Below, in pieces: positions 18,343 through 27,355 of a DNA stretch of 64,000 bases (position 1 is the stretch's first letter; each line of letters begins with the position of its first letter). Under the pieces are notes generated by a model. The model was not told where the DNA came from. It ran no database searches and was given only the letters and a program-made list of their open reading frames with translations. Source of the DNA: Leptospira sp. (GTDB lineage: Bacteria > Spirochaetota > Leptospiria > Leptospirales > Leptospiraceae); contig JAACWH010000020.1 of NCBI GenBank assembly GCA_009991425.1, positions 119,652 through 183,651 on the forward strand, in the 5' to 3' direction. Made by a program: the position numbers and the translations under genes.

Positions 18343-19619
18343 GAAATATATTTCTTCTGATCACGTATGATGTCAATCTCTGGTGCCAAAATTTTTACAT
18401 AGCGATCGAAGTAGAGAATTTGTTTAAATAATAAACCGAACTCTCTAGGAATCTTAAGCCCATTTGTCTCAGTGATCGCTTTGATGTCGAACATGATGGA
18501 ATTTAATTTTGATTCATCAAGACTTGCAGGATTGCCCGATTGGATTGAATTCAAAATTCCTGTCATGTCACGAAAAACATTTTCTAAATCTTTGGTAAAT
18601 TTCTTGCGGTCGATATTGGGATTGGTGGAATCCATTCCGATAAGACCCTCCGCTACGAGTTCCGCATCAGAGAAACTTAGTCCCTGCATGAATAGCATAA
18701 GTCCTTCCCAAACCTTAGGAGAGATTCTACCCACAATTCCAAAATCAATAAATCCTATCTTTTCATCTTTAAGTATCAGTAGATTGCCAGCATGCACGTC
18801 CGCATGAAAAAAACCTGAATTGGAAAGAGAAGAAAACCAAACTTCTAATGCCGTTTCCAATATCGCCTTTGGTTTGTTCGTATATTGCAACAAAGCTTTC
18901 TCATCTGTAATTGCTGCACCGTAGAAACGTTCCATAGTAAGAACCTTGCCTGTGCTATAAGAATGATAGACTCTTGGAACTTTGGCTCTTGTTTCGTTTA
19001 CACTGAGTAAATAATTTTCAAATTCTTCGATGTTACGAGCTTCTCGGATGAAATCTGTTTCCTCTAGAATAGATTTGCGGAACTCTTCTACCATACCTGT
19101 AAGACCAGAGGATTTGAATTCGGGCGCAATCTTTTCTAGAATCCAAGTAAGAACCGCTATCAAATTCATATCGGTTTCTAATATATCTTGGATATCGGGT
19201 CTTTGGATTTTGACTACAACGTCCAATCCTTCTTTGGTTATTGCTGCATGAACCTGAGCGATGGAGGCTGAGGCAATCGGCTTTTCAGAAAATGTATGGA
19301 ATACTTCTTGGACATCTCCACCTAATTCTGATTTAATTATTCTTTTGATGTCTTTGTAAGGAACAGGACGAACTTGGTCTAAACACTTTTGCATTTCGTC
19401 TACAAGCTCGGGTGGAAAAAGAGATGGTGCTGATGCAATAAATTGACCTAACTTAATATAAGTTGCACCCAGACTTTCAAATGCTTCTCGCAATTTGAGA
19501 GCAATCGATTTCATAGGAGGATTGCCTGTTAAAATTTCCCAACCCAATCCTCCGATTTTCGTTGAAAATATAGCTCCTGATTGAAGGATTCTAAGTCCAC
19601 CACTGAAAAGATTCTGCAT
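18339..19619 (-). CDS. ABC1/UbiB family atypical kinase
   Basis: This protein of about 426 residues belongs to the ABC1/UbiB (AarF, ADCK) family of atypical kinases and ATPases linked to quinone lipid metabolism. Marks are the KLGQ loop (YIKLGQFIASAPSLFPPEL), the Ala-rich loop ASIAQVHAA, the VVKIQRP lysine, HADVHAGN in the catalytic loop and IGFIDFG as the metal site. I chose the ATG at 19619, preceded by AAGGATAAGGG, over a TTG at 19679 that would add 20 residues but has its ribosome site too close. It is first in an apparent operon with feoA and feoB, an unusual pairing. Confidence 0.85.
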   Translation of the reverse strand: MQNLFSGGLRILQSGAIFSTKIGGLGWEILTGNPPMKSIALKLREAFESLGATYIKLGQFIASAPSLFPPELVDEMQKCLDQVRPVPYKDIKRIIKSELGGDVQEVFHTFSEKPIASASIAQVHAAITKEGLDVVVKIQRPDIQDILETDMNLIAVLTWILEKIAPEFKSSGLTGMVEEFRKSILEETDFIREARNIEEFENYLLSVNETRAKVPRVYHSYSTGKVLTMERFYGAAITDEKALLQYTNKPKAILETALEVWFSSLSNSGFFHADVHAGNLLILKDEKIGFIDFGIVGRISPKVWEGLMLFMQGLSFSDAELVAEGLIGMDSTNPNIDRKKFTKDLENVFRDMTGILNSIQSGNPASLDESKLNSIMFDIKAITETNGLKIPREFGLLFKQILYFDRYVKILAPEIDIIRDQKKYIS

Positions 19620-19685
19620 AATACCCTTATCCTTCGCAATAGAAATTGGGAAAACCTTTTTATTTTGGTTTACTTGCAACCCCTT

Positions 19686-19707
19686 AGTTTAAAATGAAGC
19701 TTAAACT
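19686..19707. repeat. Inverted repeat in the divergent gap before the XPB-like gene
   Basis: AGTTTAA at 19686-19692 pairs with TTAAACT at 19701-19707 around an eight-base loop, ending two bases before the ATG at 19710. It lies in the short gap between two divergent genes. It could be a shared operator or an RNA hairpin over the ribosome site, but seven AT-rich pairs may be chance. Confidence 0.35.
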
Positions 19708-19709
19708 CC

Positions 19710-21704
19710 ATGTCTAAAGAAAGTGTTCTCTACCAAGAGCTAGAAAAGCTCGACATGGCTGAACTGAAAAAAACAGCCCAACTCTGGAATCTCCCAAAAT
19801 TTCCTGCAAGTAAAGACAAGAAAACTGCAATCCTTTATCTTTTTGAATCCTTTCAGGATGAATTTTATTTGAAATGGGTTTTGGAAAAATTTTCCACCGT
19901 TCAAGTGACTATCATCTCTAATATTCTTAAGAATAAGAATGTGATGACTCTGGGTGAAATTTCCCGAAAAGTTAACATACCTCCTATCAACGTTGAAATG
20001 GAATTGAATGTTCTGCGAAAGTATTTTCTGGTCTACCAAAGAAAGAACCGAGAACGATTAACAAACAATCTAGATAAATACCATTTCTATGAAGAAATTG
20101 CTTCTGTTATTAAAGTAGAGCAAAATCTTAAATCAGAAAAGTTTAAGATATCTATAGATAAAGAAGTATCTAAGCCTGATTCAATCATTTCAAAAGAGTG
20201 GTTGGAAGCACAAGGTGCAAAGAAAGCAGATGGGGCTTTTGTAAAACAAGCTCTTAGCAAAGAAGGCATTCAGAAGACTTTAGATTCTTTGGATGACTTC
20301 CACCGTGACGTACTTCATAAGATCTACATCCATGGTGGTGTAATTGAAATGGACATTATTCGCAATTACTTAATTTCGAATAGAGGTAAGTTTGAAGCAG
20401 TAATTCCTCATCTAACAAATCTATATCTGATTAGAGATACTTATTTTGTTGAAGATAAGTTTATTCGTGTAGCGGTTATTCCCAAAGAAATTCTGGAACA
20501 TATCCAAACAAACGCTCTCCTGCCACCAATTAAGAAAGGGACTAAGCAGAGAACTGAGAAAAAGACTTCTAATCAATTGGATTTTTATCTAAATGTAAAG
20601 AAGTTGATTTCGTATATATCTAGAAAAGGTCTCAATCTAGCAAAGTCTGGTAAAATCAAACAAGCTGATCACAAGAGAACAGAAACCGATCTGCTCAATC
20701 CAGACATAGATATCTTCCCAGAAAAAAGCCAAGTCTATCAGATTGAACTAATATTACCAATTCTCAAACTGATGAATTATGTTGATATTAAGGGCGAGAA
20801 TGTTATTCTCACCGGCGATATTGATGAGTTCCAGACTCGTGATATTTTTGAAGTTATGAGACAGACCATCCATGAGGTGAATGAGGCTAGAACAAGAAGG
20901 CTGAATCCTCCAGAAGTCTTCATGGCAACAGAGGTTCCTTTTTTTGATAAGCCTATTCTAGATAAATGTGTAAAGCTTATCATGAACTACGGTGTTATCA
21001 ATGTTCATGTGATTTTTTCTAATATAATCCGTGAACACCTTATCTTTGCTCCTGGTTTTCGAATTAAAACCTTTGAAGAAGATTTGGCTGATCTACGTAA
21101 AGAAATCCAATCCGCTGTATTTTATCTTCATTTATTTGGCTTGATAGAAGTTGAATATCCGAATCGTCATCTCACACTTTCTGATTTAGGAAGACATTAT
21201 TTCAACCAAGATGAATTGCCATCAGTAACAGAGAAGGGTGGAATTACGATCAATCCTGATATGTCTATCATTGCTTTTCCGGACAGAGTGTCCTTGGTTG
21301 GAATCAACCTTTTGAAAGCATTCTCAGAACTAAAAGATTATGATAGGGTTTATACTTTTATCTTAACCAAGGATTCGTTTCAGTCTGGGATACTACTAGG
21401 TTACAGTCCGAAACAATTCATTCAGTTCTTGAAGGAAAGCAACCGTGGTGAACTAGCTCAGAATCTTTTATTCTTACTAGAAGATTGGGGATCGAATCTA
21501 CCAATCGTTACAATTACAGAAGACTCTGTATTGGTTCGAACCAAAGATGCAAATACCATGGAACTTTTGATGGGTCAGATCAAGGGCAAGAAATTTGTCG
21601 TAGAAGAGATCTCATCTACAGGAATTATCATTGATAAGAACAAGGTTATGGAAGTTATTTCGATAGCTGAAAGACTCAACCTTATCATCCGACTAAATCG
21701 GTAG
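19710..21704 (+). CDS. XPB/Ssl2-like helicase-associated domain protein without a helicase
   Basis: This 664-residue protein is not a recognised enzyme. Its C-terminal third resembles the XPB/Ssl2-like domain (Helicase_C_3) known from actinobacterial and eukaryotic XPB relatives: [18 protein letters not shown], then [20 protein letters not shown], then a [10 protein letters not shown] stretch. The N-terminal part has a SAP-like opening ([13 protein letters not shown]) and winged-helix-like segments ([19 protein letters not shown]). There is no Walker A or DEAD box, so it lacks the helicase itself. DNA binding is inferred. It is monocistronic, with a good terminator 60 bases after the stop, and diverges from the ABC1 kinase gene. 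Confidence 0.6.
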   Translation: MSKESVLYQELEKLDMAELKKTAQLWNLPKFPASKDKKTAILYLFESFQDEFYLKWVLEKFSTVQVTIISNILKNKNVMTLGEISRKVNIPPINVEMELNVLRKYFLVYQRKNRERLTNNLDKYHFYEEIASVIKVEQNLKSEKFKISIDKEVSKPDSIISKEWLEAQGAKKADGAFVKQALSKEGIQKTLDSLDDFHRDVLHKIYIHGGVIEMDIIRNYLISNRGKFEAVIPHLTNLYLIRDTYFVEDKFIRVAVIPKEILEHIQTNALLPPIKKGTKQRTEKKTSNQLDFYLNVKKLISYISRKGLNLAKSGKIKQADHKRTETDLLNPDIDIFPEKSQVYQIELILPILKLMNYVDIKGENVILTGDIDEFQTRDIFEVMRQTIHEVNEARTRRLNPPEVFMATEVPFFDKPILDKCVKLIMNYGVINVHVIFSNIIREHLIFAPGFRIKTFEEDLADLRKEIQSAVFYLHLFGLIEVEYPNRHLTLSDLGRHYFNQDELPSVTEKGGITINPDMSIIAFPDRVSLVGINLLKAFSELKDYDRVYTFILTKDSFQSGILLGYSPKQFIQFLKESNRGELAQNLLFLLEDWGSNLPIVTITEDSVLVRTKDANTMELLMGQIKGKKFVVEEISSTGIIIDKNKVMEVISIAERLNLIIRLNR

Positions 21705-21762
21705 TTCTAAAGAATGAAAAATGGAGAGCTTGCTAAATCTTTAGAGTCAGCTCATCAAATAG

Positions 21763-21790
21763 AAAAACCCAGTGAGAACTGGGTTTTTTT
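21763..21790 (+). terminator. Rho-independent terminator after the XPB-like gene
   Basis: AAAAACCCAG at 21763-21772 pairs with CTGGGTTTTT at 21779-21788 around TGAGAA, and the arm runs into a T tract ending at 21790. It is the clearest intrinsic terminator in the window and ends the plus-strand gene that stops at 21704. Confidence 0.88.
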
Positions 21791-21823
21791 GTCTGCAAAA
21801 TTTAAAGTAGAAATTACTATTTC

Positions 21824-21844
21824 CTGAGCAAACTTTTTGCTCAG
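21824..21844. repeat. Perfect short hairpin between convergent genes
   Basis: CTGAGCAAA at 21824-21832 pairs with TTTGCTCAG at 21836-21844 around a three-base loop, a perfect nine-base stem. It lies six bases past the end of the minus-strand gene at 21851-22129. It has no T tract on that strand, so it is either a non-canonical terminator or a 3'-end stabilising hairpin. Confidence 0.6.
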
Positions 21845-21850
21845 AATGGT

Positions 21851-22129
21851 TTACTTGTCTATATCAGTGATTTTAATTTTTGTTTTGAAACTCCACTTGC
21901 GAAACTGTGCAATGGCATCAATTCTTTCATCGCTTACAAAAAACAAACGGTCTCCATATTTCACTAAGCCGCCTTTGTAGTGTGCATATTTTGTCTTGTG
22001 GTCAACAAGACCAACTTCAATTACTTTATTCCAATCGTCGGCTGTCTTAAGAGTCGGAACCTTTCTTAAGTGAAGCTCCTTTATGGAGTTTCCTTGAACA
22101 GCGTCACGTAATACTTTTTCCCATTCCAT
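21851..22129 (-). CDS. Small conserved-looking protein of unknown function
   Basis: I do not recognise this 92-residue protein. It has no signal peptide, no Cys and no membrane helix. It is charged, with a predicted helical N-terminus (EWEKVLRDAVQGNSIKELHL) and a beta-rich middle (YAHYKGGLVKYGDRLFFVSD). A start codon at 22129 and clean intergenic DNA on both sides, with a perfect hairpin just past its stop, favour a real gene. It is downstream of the GNAT gene on the same strand by 75 bases and might be co-transcribed with it and glyQS. Confidence 0.6.
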   Translation of the reverse strand: MEWEKVLRDAVQGNSIKELHLRKVPTLKTADDWNKVIEVGLVDHKTKYAHYKGGLVKYGDRLFFVSDERIDAIAQFRKWSFKTKIKITDIDK

Positions 22130-22204
22130 ATGAAACCATTTCTGAGTAAAACCTCGTAAAGGAAAGAAATTTTTTAAAGTTCGGAAAATATCAAAGCAAA
22201 AAGC

Positions 22205-22675
22205 CTAGAGCTTTTTGCGAAAACGGACATAAAATTCTTCAAATTCTTTGGATTTCCAATACTGCATAGCTTCTTCATTGGCTTTGATCGCCCTGAGTTC
22301 TAAGGTTTTAACACCGAGATCTCTCGTCCATTTCTCAGCTGATTCCAATAAGGCTGTCATAAAACCTTTTTTTTTCTTGCCCCGTTTTGTGACGGCAATG
22401 TCAATATATACTGTTCTTTCTTCTTGTAGAAAGGGTTTGTCTTCCACTCTTGCAATGAGCAGGGAAACCAACTCACCAGCCTCATCTCGAAATCCTTGCA
22501 TCAACACTCGATCGGTTCCTGCCAGTTTTAAATAAATATCAACAAATTTCGTAGCAGCTCGCGGACGAATTTTAAAAAGGCCATCCAGATCCAGTGAATT
22601 GATCTTCTTAAAGAATTGATTGACTAGTTCTATGGATTCTTCTCTGTCCTCGAATCCAAGATTGAGAACAGGCAA
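22205..22675 (-). CDS. GNAT family N-acetyltransferase
   Basis: This 156-residue protein has the GNAT fold: the central strand VYIDIAVTKRGKKKKGFMT with an R-G-K-K-K-K-G acetyl-CoA pyrophosphate loop (about 110-116), followed by a helix and a VKTLELRAIKANEEAMQYW segment typical of strand 5 and helix 4. It ends EEFYVRFRKKL. Substrate is unknown. It lies two bases after the glycyl-tRNA synthetase gene on the same strand, so they are probably one transcript. Length is standard for a single-domain GNAT. Confidence 0.8.
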   Translation of the reverse strand: MPVLNLGFEDREESIELVNQFFKKINSLDLDGLFKIRPRAATKFVDIYLKLAGTDRVLMQGFRDEAGELVSLLIARVEDKPFLQEERTVYIDIAVTKRGKKKKGFMTALLESAEKWTRDLGVKTLELRAIKANEEAMQYWKSKEFEEFYVRFRKKL

Positions 22676-22677
22676 GA

Positions 22678-24075
22678 CTACAGCTTCTCTATAAAGTAAG
22701 CTTTCAAGGATGTAACAGGAATCCTATCTTGGTTCATACTGTCCCTTTCTCGAATCGTAACAGTGTTGTCTTCCATAGTATTGTAATCTACAGTGATACA
22801 GTAAGGAGTTCCAATCTCATCTTGGCGACGGTATCTTTTGCCAATGGCTCCACCCTCATCATAATCACAGTACCAATGTTCTGATAGCTCAGCATAGATT
22901 TCTTTTGCCTTTTCCGCAAGGCCATCTTTTTTCATCAGAGGAAAGATACCAATTTTCACCGGGGCAACTTGAGGATGTAAGTGAAGAACAGTTCTTACGT
23001 CACCGTCTTCTAAGGTTTCTTCCTCATAGGCATCCGAAAGAACTGCTAGAAATAATCTATTTAAACCTAAAGCTGGTTCGACGACATAAGGAAGGAATTT
23101 CTTTTTATTTTCCTGATCAATGTATTTCAGATCTTCGCCTGAAAATTTTTCATGTTGGGTGAGATCAAAATCGGTTCGTGAAGCAATGCCCCAAAGTTCA
23201 CCCCATCCAAATGGGTATTTGAATTCGATATCAGAAGTTTTGTCACTGTAATGGGAAAGTTCTTCTTTCTCATGCTCTCGAACTCGTATGGATTCTCTTT
23301 TGATTCCAACTGTTTTGGTAAGCCAGTCCACACAAAATGTTACCCAATGAGTAAACCATTCTATCTGGGTTCCGGGCTCACAGAAGTATTCCATCTCCAT
23401 CTGTTCAAATTCCCTAGTGCGAAAGATAAATTGCCGCGCCATAATTTCATTTCGAAAGGATTTTCCAATTTGAGCAATACCGAAAGGAATTTTTCTTCGG
23501 CTAATCTGTGATACATTTTTAAAATTTATAAAAATTCCCTGGGCTGTCTCAGGTCTTAGGTAGATTTCTGTAGAGTCTTGTTCCGAGGCTCCATGCGAAG
23601 TCTTAAACATGAGATTGAATTGTCTTGCTGGTGTGAAAGTTTTTTCAGAACCGCAGCTCGGGCATTTGTAGTTTTCATCTACTATTACCTGAGTCATTTG
23701 TTCTAGAGATTTACCAGTAGAAAAACCTTCTCCCTTTTTATCATCCAAGAATTTATCCACCCTGTAACGAGTCTTACAATTCTTACAATCCATCAAGGGA
23801 TCATTGAAGTTAGAAACATGACCTGAGGCTTCCCATACTTTTGGGTGCAGCAAAATCGAAGAATCCAAGCCCATAACATCATCTCTTTTGTGGACAAAAT
23901 GCTTCCACCAAAGTTTCTTCAGGTTCATGAGAATTTCAATTCCCTGAGGGCCATAATCAAAGGTATTGGAGAGTCCACCATAGATTTCAGAACCAGAAAA
24001 CACAAAGCCACGACGCTTTGCTAATGAGACGATTTGCTTTAAGGAAGAGTCTTCCTTGGAATTTTCTTTTGCCAT
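22678..24075 (-). CDS. glyQS: Glycyl-tRNA synthetase, homodimeric type
   Basis: This 465-residue class II aminoacyl-tRNA synthetase charges tRNA-Gly. It is the single-chain alpha2 type rather than the alpha2beta2 GlyQ+GlyS type. Marks are SGSEIYGGLSNTFDYGPQG at the N-terminus, two Cys-x-x-Cys pairs (CKNCKTRY and CPSCGSEK), STEIYLRPETAQGIF (motif 2 region) and a C-terminal anticodon-binding domain with KIGIFPLMKKDGL and RYRRQDEIGTPYC. It precedes the GNAT gene. The opposite-strand TonB-like gene probably starts after this gene's start, leaving about 80 bases between them. Confidence 0.96.
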   Translation of the reverse strand: MAKENSKEDSSLKQIVSLAKRRGFVFSGSEIYGGLSNTFDYGPQGIEILMNLKKLWWKHFVHKRDDVMGLDSSILLHPKVWEASGHVSNFNDPLMDCKNCKTRYRVDKFLDDKKGEGFSTGKSLEQMTQVIVDENYKCPSCGSEKTFTPARQFNLMFKTSHGASEQDSTEIYLRPETAQGIFINFKNVSQISRRKIPFGIAQIGKSFRNEIMARQFIFRTREFEQMEMEYFCEPGTQIEWFTHWVTFCVDWLTKTVGIKRESIRVREHEKEELSHYSDKTSDIEFKYPFGWGELWGIASRTDFDLTQHEKFSGEDLKYIDQENKKKFLPYVVEPALGLNRLFLAVLSDAYEEETLEDGDVRTVLHLHPQVAPVKIGIFPLMKKDGLAEKAKEIYAELSEHWYCDYDEGGAIGKRYRRQDEIGTPYCITVDYNTMEDNTVTIRERDSMNQDRIPVTSLKAYFIEKL

Positions 24076-24155
24076 ACGACAACCATGGTTTGAAGAAAGT
24101 ATTAAAAGGAAAAGAATTTTCTTGGAATAGGATAAAACTCTTTAATGATGGTATT

Positions 24156-25856
24156 ATGACTCAAGGAATCAGTCTTCTATTATGGATGAGTCCATTTCTC
24201 AACTTAGGGATTTTCTTTCCCTTGGGTGTATGGATTCTCTACTTCAAGAATCGAAATCTTCGAGCCCAAAGTTTTTTAATTATCCTTGTCCAATCTTTTG
24301 TTTTCATTCTTTTTTCCATTTTAGAGCTAAGCTCCTTTTTAGATTTTTATTGGGAAAGCGACATTTATAGTTTCATCCAGGTAAATCCCATGGTTTGGGT
24401 TTCCAGTGTTTATGGATTAGGATTTTTGTTTTTAGTTGGTAATCTGGTTTGGAATCGAGTTGTTCGAGTTAAGCTTACAAAGATCCAAGCAAAGAAATCC
24501 AAGAGACTCAATCGAATGAATTATATCTCTTGGGTTATTCTTGCGACCTTTCTTGCTATAGGCTTTTCCTTACTCAAGTTGTATTGGCAAGAAGAGAACA
24601 CACCGAACGCTATGGCTTTCTTGCATTGGGGTTTAGAAAAAAGTTTTGTAATAGATTACCTTATTTCTTTAACAATATTTCATTCTTGGTTTTCTAGAAC
24701 ACAAGTCTTTGGACTTACAAGAGGTCTTTATAAGTCATTAGTCTGGTCTGGATTTCGAAGAAGATTTTTCTTAATCCAATTGAATCTGCAACATAGACCA
24801 AGCAATAATTTATTGCATAATATTTCACGCGGCGCCTTCCAGAGAAACTGGACTATTCCAGGTTGGGGTCATATATATTTCGGAGATTTCTGGAAGGGCT
24901 TTCCGCTTTTGTTTTTATTTCTACTTTCGTTGTTTCTACTTTTCACAGCAATTTTTTCTCATATCAGTCCACTTCTTGGAATCCAATACCTGAGTTCTTG
25001 GGGACTAAAGCCTGGAATACCTGATAAGGAATTTTTCATTAAGGCTGGTCGTTTGATTTATCTTTTGATTCCCCTGCTTATGCTTTTCGTTGTTTATTTT
25101 CTTTCTCATGTTCTGCTTCGCAAAAGTTTCCACAACCTAAGAACCAATTCTGAAAATGAAAGAGTTAGCCTAAGACAGGGATTTTTAAATTATTTTCCAG
25201 TATCTCTGCTTGCTCATATAACTTTCATTATGTTTTTAATCATAATTCCTTTTACTTTACAGAGACAAAAGCCCAAGGATTCAAAGAAAGACCAGGCTTC
25301 CCATTTCCAACCGGAAAAGTTAGAATTTTATTTTATTGATCCCAATATTCCTGAGGACATTGAAAATTTAAATGGTGGAGTAATGACGGGAACAGAGACT
25401 CCGAACCAAGAACAGGGTGAGAAGATCACAAATGAAAAACCTTCTGACAACGGGCCTACCAAGGGATATGTTAAGAAGATTCGTGGAAAAAAAGTTCCAG
25501 CCACATATTCAAATTATATCTCAGCAAAGATGCGCGGCCCAGAGAATTATTTAGATTATTGGACAAGGGCACCTAAACCCTATTCGTCGGTTGTAGCCTA
25601 TACAATTACACAAGATGGCGATGTTACTGATATTGAAATGGTGGAAGGTTCAGAATACCCTGACCAAGATCTACTTACATTAGAACTCATAGAAAGTCTT
25701 GGTCCTGTTATGGCACCACCTTCCGCCAAAGGAAATGATATTCGTGTAACAGAACTTTTTTGGAACGGAAGCCTAGATCCTGAAGTTATGCCTACGCCGC
25801 TTCAGAAGGAAATGGTTCAGCATTTTGATGGAAGGTATATGGAGGAGATTGAATGA
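24156..25856 (+). CDS. Multi-spanning membrane protein with TonB-like C-terminal domain
   Basis: I set the start at ATG 24156 (MTQGIS), because an upstream in-frame ATG at 24018 would overlap glyQS and adds a charged, non-membrane leader. The protein of about 566 residues has six or more hydrophobic segments. PGWGHIYFGDFWKGFP near 287-302 of the longer form resembles a short motif seen in DUF5683-type membrane proteins. The last 120 residues (VAYTITQDGDVTDIEMVEGS, then DLLTLELIES) resemble the TonB C-terminal fold. It is coupled to the PrsW protease gene by an ATGA overlap. Function is unknown; an envelope-spanning or signalling role is plausible. Confidence 0.6.
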   Translation: MTQGISLLLWMSPFLNLGIFFPLGVWILYFKNRNLRAQSFLIILVQSFVFILFSILELSSFLDFYWESDIYSFIQVNPMVWVSSVYGLGFLFLVGNLVWNRVVRVKLTKIQAKKSKRLNRMNYISWVILATFLAIGFSLLKLYWQEENTPNAMAFLHWGLEKSFVIDYLISLTIFHSWFSRTQVFGLTRGLYKSLVWSGFRRRFFLIQLNLQHRPSNNLLHNISRGAFQRNWTIPGWGHIYFGDFWKGFPLLFLFLLSLFLLFTAIFSHISPLLGIQYLSSWGLKPGIPDKEFFIKAGRLIYLLIPLLMLFVVYFLSHVLLRKSFHNLRTNSENERVSLRQGFLNYFPVSLLAHITFIMFLIIIPFTLQRQKPKDSKKDQASHFQPEKLEFYFIDPNIPEDIENLNGGVMTGTETPNQEQGEKITNEKPSDNGPTKGYVKKIRGKKVPATYSNYISAKMRGPENYLDYWTRAPKPYSSVVAYTITQDGDVTDIEMVEGSEYPDQDLLTLELIESLGPVMAPPSAKGNDIRVTELFWNGSLDPEVMPTPLQKEMVQHFDGRYMEEIE

Positions 25857-26623
25857 AATTCTTTGAGCTATCACCGATTGCGTTGATTTGGGGATTTTTT
25901 TCAATACTACCTTGGGCATTTGCACTTTTGTCTAGTTTTCCGAGGAAAAATCCTCTTCATCCCAATTTAAATTCTACGGAATATTTTATTAGAATTTTGT
26001 GGATTTCTCTACTTGGGTTCCTAGCTGGAATACTAAGTACTTTTTTAATACTTGAGGTTGCTCCTTTGATCTGGCCCAATGTAGATCTTAAACCTAAGAG
26101 ACCTAAGTCACTTCTCACGCAAACCATCCACCTAGCTTTTATCCAAGCAGGCATGGTTGAAGAATTTTTTAAAATAGCTTTGATCATGTTGATTTCTTTT
26201 TTCTTCTTAAGAACAAAAGAAGGTAAGTGGAAGAAAGAAATTGTATTAGTCGCAGCATTTACTGCACTAGGTTTTGCATTCATAGAAAACTCACACTACA
26301 TCATCAATGAGGTTCCTAATAAGCGTTGGCAGACTTTTATTGGACGTTCCATTCACTCCAGTAATATTCATATGCTTATTAATCTAACCTTTGCTTTATT
26401 TTGTTTAAAATCCAATTCCATTTTTGACTCTTCCCAAAAATGGTTCTATATCGGAGCCGCTTTTTTACTTGCAGTTATCCAGCACGGGGTAGTTGATTTT
26501 TTCTTAATTCCTTCTTCTGTAATTGGCGGCTGGATAGCTACAGCCATGTTCGTAGGAATTTGGGTTTGGGTGGTTCGAGACTTTAGAGTTTATATTTTAG
26601 ATAAGAAGCTAGAACCAATCTAA
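25853..26623 (+). CDS. PrsW family intramembrane metalloprotease (CPBP clan)
   Basis: This 256-residue protein has about eight hydrophobic segments and the PrsW active-site pattern: MVEEFFKIALI (EExxK motif 1), ALGFAFIENSHYI (FxxxE motif 2), a His-containing third motif (RSIHSSNIHMLINL), and QHGVVDFF. PrsW-type proteases cut membrane proteins such as anti-sigma factors; the Bacillus enzyme acts on RsiW. Here the start overlaps the stop of the TonB-like gene as ATGA, so the upstream membrane protein is a plausible substrate or partner, though this is inference. It converges on the YdeI-like gene with an eight-base gap. Confidence 0.82.
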   Translation: MKFFELSPIALIWGFFSILPWAFALLSSFPRKNPLHPNLNSTEYFIRILWISLLGFLAGILSTFLILEVAPLIWPNVDLKPKRPKSLLTQTIHLAFIQAGMVEEFFKIALIMLISFFFLRTKEGKWKKEIVLVAAFTALGFAFIENSHYIINEVPNKRWQTFIGRSIHSSNIHMLINLTFALFCLKSNSIFDSSQKWFYIGAAFLLAVIQHGVVDFFLIPSSVIGGWIATAMFVGIWVWVVRDFRVYILDKKLEPI

Positions 26624-26631
26624 TTTTTATA

Positions 26632-27258
26632 TCAACTGTATTTATCCGTAAGACCAATACCTGCTAAGATCTGTTTTGTACATTTATCGATACGACTAAT
26701 TCTCGTCTGAGATTGTTTTGGTTGAGAAAAGTGTATAATATATCCTCTTTGCCTGCCTGGAGTTAATGCAAAAAATGCTTTTTTGAATTCTGGTGATTCC
26801 TTAAATTTTTGAATTAATTCATCAGGTGCTTGTTCTGGATTTTTTTTAAAGATTACTTTTTTGCCTGATTTTTCAATTTCAATAGCTTCTCTTATGTAAC
26901 TTAGAATATTGTTTTTGTTTTCTTTTATGATTTTTACATCAGTGAATTTAAGTATTCGTGATGCCTGAGAGCTCTCCCCTTGCTTAACTAAAATCTTTTT
27001 AGGATCAGTCAGTAGAGAGCCTTTGAAAAAGCCTATGGCACAATATTCCTTAAATACACTGAGTAGCATTATATTTTTATTGTTAAAAGTGTAGCAGGGA
27101 AATCCCCATTTTAGATCTTCTGTTAGTTCTGATTTTAAAACAATTTTGCGTAAAAGTAGAATTTCCTCTTTCCAAGAGTTTACTTTGCAATCAGGAGTTG
27201 CTCCCAATTTGCATCTCATGCAACCATTTACGAGAAATTCATCGACTTTAGTATTCAT
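26632..27258 (-). CDS. YdeI/OmpD-associated (DUF1801-type) protein
   Basis: This 208-residue protein resembles the YdeI-like family. An N-terminal DUF1801-like part contains LKWGFPCYTFNNKNIMLLSVFKEYCAIGF in outline, and the C-terminal part has the conserved ALTPGRQRGYIIHFSQPKQ motif with RISRIDKCTKQI. No signal peptide is seen. Functions proposed for YdeI relatives include stress tolerance, but none is firmly established. The gene stands alone between the PrsW gene and the AIPR gene. Confidence 0.82.
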   Translation of the reverse strand: MNTKVDEFLVNGCMRCKLGATPDCKVNSWKEEILLLRKIVLKSELTEDLKWGFPCYTFNNKNIMLLSVFKEYCAIGFFKGSLLTDPKKILVKQGESSQASRILKFTDVKIIKENKNNILSYIREAIEIEKSGKKVIFKKNPEQAPDELIQKFKESPEFKKAFFALTPGRQRGYIIHFSQPKQSQTRISRIDKCTKQILAGIGLTDKYS

Positions 27259-27355
27259 GAGATAATACTAATATTTAGAATTGAAACAGGCAACCAATTA
27301 TCCATTTTCAAATCTGCATTTTGGCTTTTGAATGATGCCAAAATTATATTTTATC

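Noticed and set aside
21715..21828. Short plus-strand ORF (about 37 codons) after the XPB-like gene
   Set aside because: It runs through the intrinsic terminator at 21763-21790, so it is unlikely to be translated.
24018..24155. Upstream in-frame ATG for the TonB-like protein
   Set aside because: It would overlap the glyQS start region and add a charged leader with no membrane signal; the ATG at 24156 leads directly into a hydrophobic segment.
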